Assembly: GCA_016208645.1 (NCBI GenBank)
Contig: JACQXP010000246.1
Coordinates: 1 to 23,778 of the forward strand
Direction of reading: 5' to 3'
DNA length: 23,778 bases
Source: Candidatus Methylomirabilota bacterium
Lineage (GTDB): Bacteria; Methylomirabilota; Methylomirabilia; Methylomirabilales; 2-02-FULL-66-22
Part shown: one piece after another, positions 1 through 6,200 of the stretch
How positions within the stretch are numbered: position 1 is the stretch's first letter
Layout of the letters: each line of letters begins with the position of its first letter
Made by a program: the position numbers and the translations under genes
The notes under the pieces: model-generated
Told to the model about the DNA's origin: nothing
The model's database searches: none
What the model saw: the letters and a program-made list of their open reading frames with translations, nothing else

Positions 1-1
1 C

Positions 2-301
2 GCGGCCACGGGAACGGTGGGGCTCCGGATACCGGCCGGCGCCGTGGCGCGGGCCCTGCTCGCGGCCTTCGCCGGACCCGTCATCGGGACCAGCGCCAAC
101 AAGACCGGCGCGGCCGATCCCGCCGACGCCAAGACGGTCCAGAAAGCCATCGGCGGCCAGATCGATCTCGTCCTGGACGGGGGCCGCGTGACCTTGGGCG
201 TCCCGTCCACGGTGATTGACTGCACGGCTGAACCAGCCAGAATTCTCCGCGAAGGCGCCATCTCCCGGGCCGCCCTCCAGGCAAAGATCGCCCTGGCGTA
301 A
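2..301 (+). CDS. tsaC: Sua5/YciO/YrdC-type L-threonylcarbamoyladenylate synthase, C-terminal part (5' end outside window)
   Basis: The reading frame is open from the first bases of the window and ends at TAA 299-301, giving the last 99 residues of a larger protein. The visible part starts AATGTVGLRIP, continues with GPVIGTSANKTG and LVLDGGRVTLGVPSTVID, and ends with ILREGAIS. These are the late conserved blocks of the YrdC fold: the (V/L)R(I/V)P strand, the TSAN nucleotide-binding segment, the GxPSTVxD block and the LREG strand. The family makes threonylcarbamoyl-AMP from threonine, bicarbonate and ATP for the t6A37 modification of ANN-decoding tRNAs. The protein ends right after the YrdC domain, so it is the short TsaC-like form or a Sua5 without its extra C-terminal domain. 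A GTG at 17 lies inside the domain and is not the start. Confidence 0.88.
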   Translation, partial: AATGTVGLRIPAGAVARALLAAFAGPVIGTSANKTGAADPADAKTVQKAIGGQIDLVLDGGRVTLGVPSTVIDCTAEPARILREGAISRAALQAKIALA

Positions 302-332
302 GCCGGCCGGCCGCACTATCGCATCGGCCGGC
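302..332 (+). terminator. GC-rich hairpin just after the tsaC stop
   Basis: Arms gccggccg (302-309) and cggccggc (325-332) are perfect reverse complements around a 15-nt loop. They begin at the base after the tsaC stop. The following sequence has only a short att-ttc run, so this is a weak candidate for a factor-independent terminator. It could equally be an mRNA 3'-end stabilising hairpin. Confidence 0.3.
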
Positions 333-370
333 CCGGGCCCATTTTCGCCCGTCCTCCTCGCAGATAATCC

Positions 371-400
371 TTGATAGGCCGAAAACCGCCGTGTTACACT
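371..400 (+). promoter_or_regulatory. Candidate sigma70-type promoter of rel
   Basis: A -35-like TTGATA (371-376, 5 of 6 consensus) is followed after 18 nt by TACACT (395-400, matching the TAxAxT core of the -10). It lies in the 133-nt gap between tsaC and rel, 35 nt before the rel start codon. A small hairpin (ccgct 408-412, agcgg 417-421) sits between this promoter and the ribosome-binding site. This call rests on motif matching only. Confidence 0.4.
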
Positions 401-434
401 GCATTTACCGCTCCGCAGCGGCAGGAGCAATGGT

Positions 435-2600
435 GTGCGTATCGAAGGCATCCTGGAGAAAGTCCACGACTACAATCCCCAGGCGGATGTCGATCCCGTA
501 ATGCGGTCGTACGTTTTCGCCGCCAAGGCCCACAAGGGCCAGGAACGCATCTCCGGCGAGCCCTACCTGTCCCACCCCCTGCAAGTTGCCGCGATCCTCA
601 CCGATCTCCGCATGGACGTCGCCACCGTGGCGGCCGGGCTGCTCCACGACGCGGTGGAGGACACCCACGCCACCCTGAAGGAAATCCAGGAGCACTTCGG
701 CGCCGAGATCGCCGCCCTGGTGGACGGCGTCACCAAGCTGTCCCGGATCCCCTTCAGCACCCGGGAGGAGGCCCAGGCGGAGAACATCCGCAAGATGGTC
801 CTGGCCATGTCCAAGGACATCCGGGTGATCCTGGTCAAGCTGGCGGACCGGCTGCACAACATGCGCACCCTGGACCCCCTGCCCGAGGCCAAGCGCCATC
901 TCATCGCCCGGGAGACCCTGGACATCTACGCCCCGCTGGCCCACCGGTTGGGGATCTACTGGATCAAGGCGGAGTTGGAGGACCTGGCCCTGCGATCCCT
1001 GGACCCGGAGGCCTATCGGGACCTCGCGGCGCAGATCGCACGCAAGCGGCAGGAGCGGGAGGGGGACCTCAACGAGGTCATGTCCCTCCTGGAGCAAAAG
1101 CTGGCCGAGGTGGACATCCAGGCCCAGATCACCGGCCGGCCCAAGCATTTCTACAGCATCTACAAGAAGATGCGCGACCAGAAGAAGGAGTTCGACGAGA
1201 TCTACGACCTGACGGCCGTCCGCGTGATCACCGACTCCGTCAAGGATTGCTACGGCACCCTGGGGGTCATCCACACCCTGTGGAAGCCGATCTCGCAACG
1301 CTTCAAGGACTTCATCGCGGTGCCCAAGAGCAACGGGTACCAGTCCCTGCACACCACGGTCATCGGCCCCAAGGGCGATCCCGTGGAGATCCAGATCCGC
1401 ACCTGGGAGATGCACCGGGTGGCGGAGGAGGGGATCGCCGCCCACTGGAAGTACAAGGAGGGGCGCACCAGCCTCGACCCCGCGGACGAAAGCTTCATCT
1501 GGCTCCGGCAGATGATGGAATGGCAGCGGGAGCTGAAGGACTCCAAGGAATTCCTGAACACCCTCAAGATAGATCTCTTCCCCGACGAGGTCTACGTGTT
1601 CACCCCCCGGGGAGACGTCAAGCCATTTCCGAAGGGCGCCACGCCCGTAGACTTCGCCTTCGCCGTCCACACCGACGTCGGCCTCCGCTGCGTGGGCGCC
1701 AAGGTCAACGGGCGCCTGGTCCCCCTGCGGACCGAGCTGCAGAACGGCGATATCGTCGAGATCCTGACCTCCCCGAGCCATACGCCCAGCCGGGACTGGT
1801 TGAAGATCGTCAAGACCCCGCGGGCCCGGGGCAAGATCCGCCAATGGATCAAGAACGAGGAGCGCACGCGCAGCATCAGCCTGGGCCGCGACATGCTGGA
1901 GAAGGAGATTCGCCGCCTGGGCAAGAGCCCGAGCCAGCTTCTCAAACCGGAGGCCCTGTCGCCCATCCTGGGGCGCTATGGCCTCGGGAGCGAGGACGAG
2001 TTCTTCGCGGCCGTCGGCTACGGTAAGGTGTCGCCCCGGCAGGCGGTGGTGCGGCTGCTGCCGCCGGAGGAGCTGCAGGCCCTCACCGAGGCGGAGGAGG
2101 CGCGGGAGAAGAAGACCGAACGGAAGCCGGCGCGCGCGCGCCCCACCGAGGAGGGGGTGCGCATCCGCGGGATTGACGACATCCTGGTCCGCTTCTCGAA
2201 GTGCTGCAGCCCGGTGCCCGGCGACGAGATCATCGGTTTCATCACCCGGGGCCGCGGGGTCTCCATTCACACGGCGGATTGCTCCAACGCGGTGAGCCTG
2301 ATGGCGGACCCGGAACGGCAGATCGCCGTGAACTGGGACGGCCAGCGGAAGGGATCCCACCAGGTGAAGATTCGGGTGCAGATCGGGAAGGATCGTCCCG
2401 GCATCCTGGCGGAGATCAGCACCGCCATTTCCGGGACGAACACCAACATCGCGCAGGCCGAGATCCGGGTGACGGAGGAGCGGACGGGCCTGAACACCTT
2501 CGTCCTGGAGGTGAACGACCTCCGTCAGCTCCAGGCGGCGATGCAGGCGATCCAGAAGGTGGACGGAGTGGTGGGGGTGGAGCGGGTGAAGTCGCTCTAA
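435..2600 (+). CDS. rel: Bifunctional (p)ppGpp synthetase/hydrolase, long RelA/SpoT (Rel) family
   Basis: 721 residues, the usual length. Domains in order: HD hydrolase (about 25-180, with HD at 71-72 in LLHDAVEDTH and LADRLHNMRTL at 136-146), synthetase (about 230-345, with FKDFIAVPKSNGYQSLHT near 290-307), TGS (about 380-445), a Cys-containing RIS/zinc-finger-like segment (VRFSKCCSPVPGDEIIGF) and a C-terminal ACT domain (QIGKDRPGILAEIS). The intact HD motif and the basic RFKD at 289-292 (RXKD type, as opposed to the acidic EXDD of synthetase-only RelA) indicate that the enzyme both makes and degrades (p)ppGpp, so it is the general stringent-response enzyme. It starts at GTG 435 behind an AGGAG at 423-427. 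An ATG at 430 is in another frame. The gene is convergent with rpmB, and a candidate promoter lies at 371-400. Confidence 0.96.
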   Translation: MRIEGILEKVHDYNPQADVDPVMRSYVFAAKAHKGQERISGEPYLSHPLQVAAILTDLRMDVATVAAGLLHDAVEDTHATLKEIQEHFGAEIAALVDGVTKLSRIPFSTREEAQAENIRKMVLAMSKDIRVILVKLADRLHNMRTLDPLPEAKRHLIARETLDIYAPLAHRLGIYWIKAELEDLALRSLDPEAYRDLAAQIARKRQEREGDLNEVMSLLEQKLAEVDIQAQITGRPKHFYSIYKKMRDQKKEFDEIYDLTAVRVITDSVKDCYGTLGVIHTLWKPISQRFKDFIAVPKSNGYQSLHTTVIGPKGDPVEIQIRTWEMHRVAEEGIAAHWKYKEGRTSLDPADESFIWLRQMMEWQRELKDSKEFLNTLKIDLFPDEVYVFTPRGDVKPFPKGATPVDFAFAVHTDVGLRCVGAKVNGRLVPLRTELQNGDIVEILTSPSHTPSRDWLKIVKTPRARGKIRQWIKNEERTRSISLGRDMLEKEIRRLGKSPSQLLKPEALSPILGRYGLGSEDEFFAAVGYGKVSPRQAVVRLLPPEELQALTEAEEAREKKTERKPARARPTEEGVRIRGIDDILVRFSKCCSPVPGDEIIGFITRGRGVSIHTADCSNAVSLMADPERQIAVNWDGQRKGSHQVKIRVQIGKDRPGILAEISTAISGTNTNIAQAEIRVTEERTGLNTFVLEVNDLRQLQAAMQAIQKVDGVVGVERVKSL

Positions 2601-2603
2601 TCC

Positions 2604-2675
2604 CCTGACGCCTCACGTTTTACGCCTCACGAGGCGACCCGTCAGGCGTGAGGGGTGAGGCGTAAGGGGGTCAGG
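2604..2675. repeat. Palindromic array of degenerate 7-bp repeats (array R1)
   Basis: Four heptamers related to cctcacg run from 2604 to 2631. A 9-nt centre follows, then heptamers of reverse-complement type (gtgaggc) run from 2641 to 2675. The inner arms ttacgcctcac (2620-2630) and gtgaggcgtaa (2655-2665) are an 11-bp perfect inverted repeat. The outer cctgac (2604-2609) pairs with gtcagg (2670-2675). The array fills the gap between the convergent ends of rel and rpmB and overlaps the rpmB stop codon by a few bases. It could act as a bidirectional terminator, but there is no T-tract. Confidence 0.75.
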
Positions 2676-2865
2676 CGGCCTTCCGAACCTTGCCGGAACG
2701 CAAGCAGCGGGTGCAGACGTGGATGTGCCGGGCCGCCCCGTTGATCATGGCGCGGACCCGCTGGATGTTGGGGTAGCGCTTCTTGGCGGAGACGTTGTGG
2801 GCGTGGCTCACCTGGGCACCGAACTGTGGGCCCTTGCCGCAGATCTCACATCGCGTGGCAGGCAT
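2671..2865 (-). CDS. rpmB: 50S ribosomal protein L28 (bL28)
   Basis: 64 residues starting MPATRCEICGKGPQFG, the usual L28 start, and ending RSGKVRKAA. It contains SHAHNVSAKKRYPN and the RHIHVCTRCLRSGK block. Cys6 and Cys9 together with Cys51 and Cys54 form a four-Cys zinc ribbon, so this is the zinc-binding (C+) version. The start at 2863-2865 is supported by an AGGGAG-type ribosome-binding site (agggagag in the - strand sense, about 2873-2880). Upstream in-frame codons only read into the R2 repeat array and are not part of the protein. It is the only - strand gene recognised, divergent from recG and convergent with rel. bL28 is a structural component of the large ribosomal subunit. Confidence 0.95.
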   Translation of the reverse strand: MPATRCEICGKGPQFGAQVSHAHNVSAKKRYPNIQRVRAMINGAARHIHVCTRCLRSGKVRKAA

Positions 2866-2926
2866 CAGGACGCTCTCCCTTCGTATGCCGCTTGCAGTGG
2901 GGCACCCGGTCTGGACGCCGTAGGTA

Positions 2927-2996
2927 GAATTTCGAATCTCGGATTTCGGATTTCGGATTTTCAAATTCGACATCCGAATTTCGGAATCCGCAATCA
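2927..2996. repeat. Array of ten degenerate 7-bp repeats (array R2)
   Basis: Seventy bases divide exactly into ten heptamers, most of them variants of ggatttc or gaatttc (for example 2941-2947 and 2948-2954 are identical ggatttc units, and 2976-2982 is gaatttc). The second half is partly reverse-complementary to the first: cggatttcggat pairs in part with atccgaa. The array is much more AT-rich than its surroundings. It occupies half of the rpmB-recG divergent intergenic region and ends two bases before the recG ATG. Confidence 0.8.
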
Positions 2997-2998
2997 AA

Positions 2999-4876
2999 AT
3001 GACGGCGCCAAACTATACTGAATTGACCCCGCCAAGGCAAGCCCTTTCTCCCCCCCGGGTCCCCACCCGGGCGACGCTCGCGACCCCCGTGCGTTTCCTG
3101 AAGGGAATCGGGCCGTCCCGATCCGGATGCCTGGAACGCCTGGGAGTCCGGACGGTCCGGGACGCGTTGCTCCTCACCCCGCGGCGCTACGAGGACCGTC
3201 GGGCCCTGCTGCCCATCGGTCGCCTCCGCCTGGGAGAGTTCCAGACGGTGGCCGGCCGGGTGAAGGCGATCGGCCTGGGCCGAACGCGACGGGGCGTCCC
3301 GTATTGCGAGGTGATGCTGGAAGACGGAACCGGGACGCTCCTGGCCCGCTGGTACCGGCAGCCCTACCTCACCCGGACGTTCCGGCGGGGGCAGCGGGTC
3401 ATCCTGGCAGGGCGGGTGAGCCCGTATCCTCCCCGGGAGATGGTGAACCCCGAGCACGAGATCGAGGAGGGGTCGGATGCCCGGTACCACACGGGGCGGA
3501 TCGTTCCATTCTATCCCCTGACCGCGGGGCTCAGCCAGCGCTTCCTCCGGCGATGGCTGGCCGACCTGTCCCGAGAGCACGCCCCCGGCATCCCCGATCC
3601 CTTGCCCCCGGCGGTGCAGGAGCGGCACCGGCTGCTGCGGCTTGCCCAGGCGGTGCAGAGCCTGCACCTCCCCGGCGAGATGACAGAGGCCTCGGCCGCC
3701 CGCCGCCGGCTGGCCTTCGACGAGTTCTTCCTGTTCAGCCTGGCGATCCTGCGCCAGCGGGCCGTCCGGACCGCGGAGGCGGGGATCGCCTTCCGTGTGC
3801 CGAATGCGCTGGCCGAGCGGGCACGGGCGCTCCTGCCCTTCACGCTCACTCCCGCACAGGTGCGGGCCCTGGAGGCCATCTGGAATGACATGGCCCAGGC
3901 CAGGCCGATGCAGCGCCTCCTCCAGGGGGACGTGGGATGCGGGAAGACAATCGTGGCCGTCCTGGCCGCCCTCACCGCGATCGGCAGCGGCTACCAGGCG
4001 GCGATCATGGTACCCACGGAGATCCTGGCCGCCCAGCACGCGGAGCGGGCCCGGGTGCTGGTCGAACCCCTGGGCGTTCCGGTGGTGCACCTGGCCGGCG
4101 GGACGACCGAATCCCTGCGGCGTCAGGCACTGGAGCTTTTGGCAGGAGAGTCCCCGTGTCTCGCCGTGGGGACCCACGCCCTCTTGCAGCCCGATGTCGT
4201 CTTCGGGCGCCTGGGGTTCGTGGTGGTGGACGAGCAGCACCGGTTCGGCGTGCTGCAGCGGGCCGGCCTCCAGAAGAAGGCCGTACACCCGGACGTGCTG
4301 GTCATGACGGCCACGCCCATCCCGCGCAGCCTGGCCCTGGTGCTCTACGGGGACCTGGACCTCTGTGTGATAGACGAGCTGCCGCCGGGACGCCGGCCGG
4401 TCTCGACCCTCTGGGTGGAGGAGGCGGAGCGTTCCCGCATCCAGGCGGAACTCCGCACGCGCCTCGCCCGGGGCGAGCGGGCGTACGTGGTCTGCCCGGT
4501 AGTGGAGGAATCGGCTGCGGAACTGAAGGCGGCCGTCCAGACGGCCGAGGCCTACCGGCGGGGCCCGCTGGGCGGATTCGGGGTGGGCCTGGTTCACGGC
4601 CGGTTGCCGGCTGCGGAGAAGGCCGCGATGATCGCCGCCTTTCGCGGGGGGCAGACCCGCCTCCTGGTCGCCACCACCGTGGTCGAGGTGGGGATGGACG
4701 TGCCCGAGGCCACCGCCATGGTGATCGAGCACGCCGATCGTCTGGGGCTGGCGCAACTGCATCAGCTCCGCGGACGGGTGGGACGAGCGGACCAGTCTGC
4801 GATCTGCTTCGTGGTTGCCGATCCCCAGGAGATCACCGAAGAGGCCAGGGCGCGGCTGGAGGCCCTGGTGCGTTAA
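2999..4876 (+). CDS. recG: ATP-dependent DNA helicase RecG, C-terminally truncated
   Basis: 625 residues; RecG is usually about 680-800. The N-terminal LKGIGPSRSGCLERLGVRTV block leads into the OB/wedge domain (about 75-150), which grips branched DNA. The helicase motor carries Walker A GDVGCGKT (310-317), DEQH (411-414), TATPIPR (437-443), VEVGMDVP (562-569) and motif VI QLHQLRGRVGR (586-596). RecG remodels stalled forks and Holliday-type junctions. The frame stops at TAA 4874-4876 just before the region that normally carries the RGPGE/GTRQ segment (the TRG motif) needed to couple ATP use to translocation; remnants of the true C-terminus continue downstream in two frames. ATG 2999 abuts a repeat array, has no clear ribosome-binding site, and a TATACT at 3014-3019 hints at initiation further down (for example TTG 3023). 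Identity is certain; function and start are not. Confidence 0.9.
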   Translation: MTAPNYTELTPPRQALSPPRVPTRATLATPVRFLKGIGPSRSGCLERLGVRTVRDALLLTPRRYEDRRALLPIGRLRLGEFQTVAGRVKAIGLGRTRRGVPYCEVMLEDGTGTLLARWYRQPYLTRTFRRGQRVILAGRVSPYPPREMVNPEHEIEEGSDARYHTGRIVPFYPLTAGLSQRFLRRWLADLSREHAPGIPDPLPPAVQERHRLLRLAQAVQSLHLPGEMTEASAARRRLAFDEFFLFSLAILRQRAVRTAEAGIAFRVPNALAERARALLPFTLTPAQVRALEAIWNDMAQARPMQRLLQGDVGCGKTIVAVLAALTAIGSGYQAAIMVPTEILAAQHAERARVLVEPLGVPVVHLAGGTTESLRRQALELLAGESPCLAVGTHALLQPDVVFGRLGFVVVDEQHRFGVLQRAGLQKKAVHPDVLVMTATPIPRSLALVLYGDLDLCVIDELPPGRRPVSTLWVEEAERSRIQAELRTRLARGERAYVVCPVVEESAAELKAAVQTAEAYRRGPLGGFGVGLVHGRLPAAEKAAMIAAFRGGQTRLLVATTVVEVGMDVPEATAMVIEHADRLGLAQLHQLRGRVGRADQSAICFVVADPQEITEEARARLEALVR

Positions 4877-5042
4877 TCCGATGGGTTCGCCCACGGCGGA
4901 TCTCAGCCTGCTCGAGACGGCCCGGGCCGAGGCGACGGCAGCCCTGGCGGAGGCGCCGGCGCTGGAGAGAGAATGGGCGGGGGTCCGGAGGGCGATGGAG
5001 GAGCGCTGGGCCTCACGCCTCGGCCTGGCGCACGTTGGATAA
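4877..5042 (+). pseudogene. recG: Remnant of the recG 3' end after a stop codon and an internal deletion
   Basis: Directly after the recG stop, the same frame reads SDGFA (4877-4891), which matches the conserved DGF(x)IAE start of the RecG C-terminal region. The next bases stay open in the +1 frame as TADLSLLETARAEATAAL and, near the end, RWASRLGLAHVG (stop 5040-5042). This closely resembles the ADLxxDxxLLexAR...ERLGLxxVG tail of RecG. The roughly 30 residues that normally separate DGF from ADL, including RGPGE and GTRQ, are absent. The simplest reading is a nonsense change plus a frame-changing deletion of about 100 bp, or an assembly error of that form. An ATG at 4881 could start a 53-residue peptide, but I do not regard it as a separate gene. 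Confidence 0.75.
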
Positions 5043-5046
5043 CGGC

Positions 5047-5117
5047 AATTGGGCGACTTGGCAACTGGGCGATTGGGCTCGTACCCAGTTGCCTAATTGC
5101 CAAATTGCCTAAGTGCC
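5047..5117. repeat. Palindromic array of degenerate 8-bp repeats (array R3)
   Basis: Four octamers of the aattgggc/gattgggc type run from 5047 to 5078. A short centre follows, then four octamers of reverse-complement type (taattgcc, aaattgcc) run from 5086 to 5117. The inner arms ggcaactggg (5060-5069) and cccagttgcc (5084-5093) form a perfect 10-bp stem with a 14-nt loop. The array begins 4 bases after the end of the broken recG and ends 19 bases before the rsmD start. Confidence 0.8.
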
Positions 5118-5136
5118 CAGTCTCCGGTTCTTCAAG

Positions 5137-5700
5137 ATGAGGATCAGCGCAGGTGAGCATCGCGGGCGGCGGCTGCAGAGCCCCAGGGGCAGCCGGACGC
5201 GGCCGACCTCCGATCTCTTGCGGCAGGCGCTCTTCAACGTCCTGGGAGCCCGCATTCAGGGGGCCCGGGTGCTCGACCTTTTCGCCGGGACAGGGGCCGT
5301 CGGCCTGGAGGCGCTGAGCCGAGGCGCTGCGAGCGCCACATTCGTCGAGGCGGATCGCCGCGCCGTGGCGAGCCTCCGGGCGAACCTGGCAGCCCTGAAA
5401 CTCACGGGGCGCGCCCGGGTCCTCGCCGGAGACGCCCTCCAGGCTCCCGCGCGGTTGCAGGCGGCCGGGGAAACGTTCGACTGCATCTTCCTGGACCCCC
5501 CCTATGCGGGGGACCTGGCACTCCGCTGCATCGAAACACTTGCCGACGGACGCCTTTTGAGCGACAATGGCGCGCTCGTAGCCCAGGCCTTTCACAAGAT
5601 CGTCCTGCCGGACCGGGCCGGCGTCCTTCGACGGGCCTGGCGACGGCGCTACGGAGAGAGCAGCCTGACCCTCTACACGAAGGAGGCGGAATGCGGATAA
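5137..5700 (+). CDS. rsmD: 16S rRNA (guanine(966)-N2)-methyltransferase RsmD
   Basis: 187 residues, normal for the family. The N-terminus MRISAGEHRGRRLQSP is the typical RsmD opening, followed by TRPTSDLLRQALFNVL, the SAM-binding motif I DLFAGTGAVGLEAL (47-60) and the catalytic motif LDPPY (119-123) of N2-guanine methyltransferases. The enzyme methylates G966 of 16S rRNA in the 30S subunit using S-adenosylmethionine. I prefer ATG 5137. An in-frame GTG at 5113 would add eight residues, but they derive from the R3 array and are not family-like. No strong ribosome-binding site is visible. The last ten bases overlap coaD, a gene pair often adjacent in bacteria, so the two are probably co-transcribed. 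Confidence 0.93.
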   Translation: MRISAGEHRGRRLQSPRGSRTRPTSDLLRQALFNVLGARIQGARVLDLFAGTGAVGLEALSRGAASATFVEADRRAVASLRANLAALKLTGRARVLAGDALQAPARLQAAGETFDCIFLDPPYAGDLALRCIETLADGRLLSDNGALVAQAFHKIVLPDRAGVLRRAWRRRYGESSLTLYTKEAECG

Positions 5701-6200
5701 CCGCCGTATACCCCGGGACATTCGACCCCTTCACCAATGGGCACATTGACCTGGTCCGGCGGGCCCTCCGGATCTTCCCTCGTCTGATCGTGGCCGTCGC
5801 CCGCAACCCGCAGAAGGGCCCGCTCTTCACCCTGGAGGAACGGCTGGACATCATCCGGGAAGCCATCGGCGGTCTCGCGGGGGTGGAACTGGACACCTTC
5901 GACGCCCTGACCGTGGATTACGTCCGGAAGAAGGGGGCCCAGGTCATCCTGCGGGGAATCCGCGCGGTCTCCGATTTCGAGTCGGAGTTCGCCATGGCCC
6001 TCATGAACCGGAAGATCAGCGAGGAGGTCGAGACGGTCTTCCTGATGCCGAGTCAGGCGTTCACATACTTGAGTTCACGGCTGGTGAAGGAGGTCGCCCT
6101 GCTGGGGGGCAACGTGGACGATCTGGTCCCCCCCCTCGCGTCCAAGCTGCTCAAGGAGCGCGCCAGCCAAACCCTCTCGTCCGGAAGGAGCAGTCTATGA
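5691..6200 (+). CDS. coaD: Pantetheine-phosphate adenylyltransferase (PPAT)
   Basis: 169 residues (family about 160-170). It begins MRITAVYPGTFDPFTNGHID, containing the nucleotidyltransferase motif T/HxGH as TNGH at 15-18. Further conserved blocks are VARNPQKGPLFTLEER, VILRGIRAVSDFESEFAMAL and FLMPSQAFTYLSSRLVKEVA, all characteristic of CoaD. It transfers AMP from ATP to 4'-phosphopantetheine, giving dephospho-CoA, the penultimate step of CoA synthesis. It overlaps rsmD by 10 bases upstream and the aminotransferase by an ATGA junction downstream, indicating translational coupling in one operon. The C-terminal tail (RASQTLSSGRSSL) is slightly longer than usual and contains the next gene's ribosome-binding site. 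Confidence 0.95.
   Translation: MRITAVYPGTFDPFTNGHIDLVRRALRIFPRLIVAVARNPQKGPLFTLEERLDIIREAIGGLAGVELDTFDALTVDYVRKKGAQVILRGIRAVSDFESEFAMALMNRKISEEVETVFLMPSQAFTYLSSRLVKEVALLGGNVDDLVPPLASKLLKERASQTLSSGRSSL

Noticed and set aside
371..2026. Frame of about 550 codons overlapping rel on the same strand
   Set aside because: It is the +1 shadow of rel, extremely Gly/Pro/Arg/His-rich, with no domain.
405..2360. Long open frame on the - strand opposite rel (about 650 codons)
   Set aside because: It is the antisense shadow of a clearly conserved gene in high-GC DNA. Its translation is Leu/Gly/Asp/Val-rich without any recognisable motif.
2846..4894. Long open frame on the - strand covering recG (about 680 codons)
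   Set aside because: Antisense shadow with low-complexity composition. It runs through array R2 and into the rpmB region without a domain.
4870..4895. Programmed frameshift or stop readthrough in recG
   Set aside because: Recoding could not restore the missing 30 or so residues with RGPGE and GTRQ. No slippery heptamer or pseudoknot is evident.
4881..5042. Independent small gene starting at ATG 4881
   Set aside because: Its sequence matches the tail of RecG (ADLSLLETAR, RLGLAHVG), so it is a remnant of that gene.
2604..5117. CRISPR array
   Set aside because: The units are 7-8 bp and contiguous, without 25-40 bp repeats or unique spacers, and no cas genes are present.
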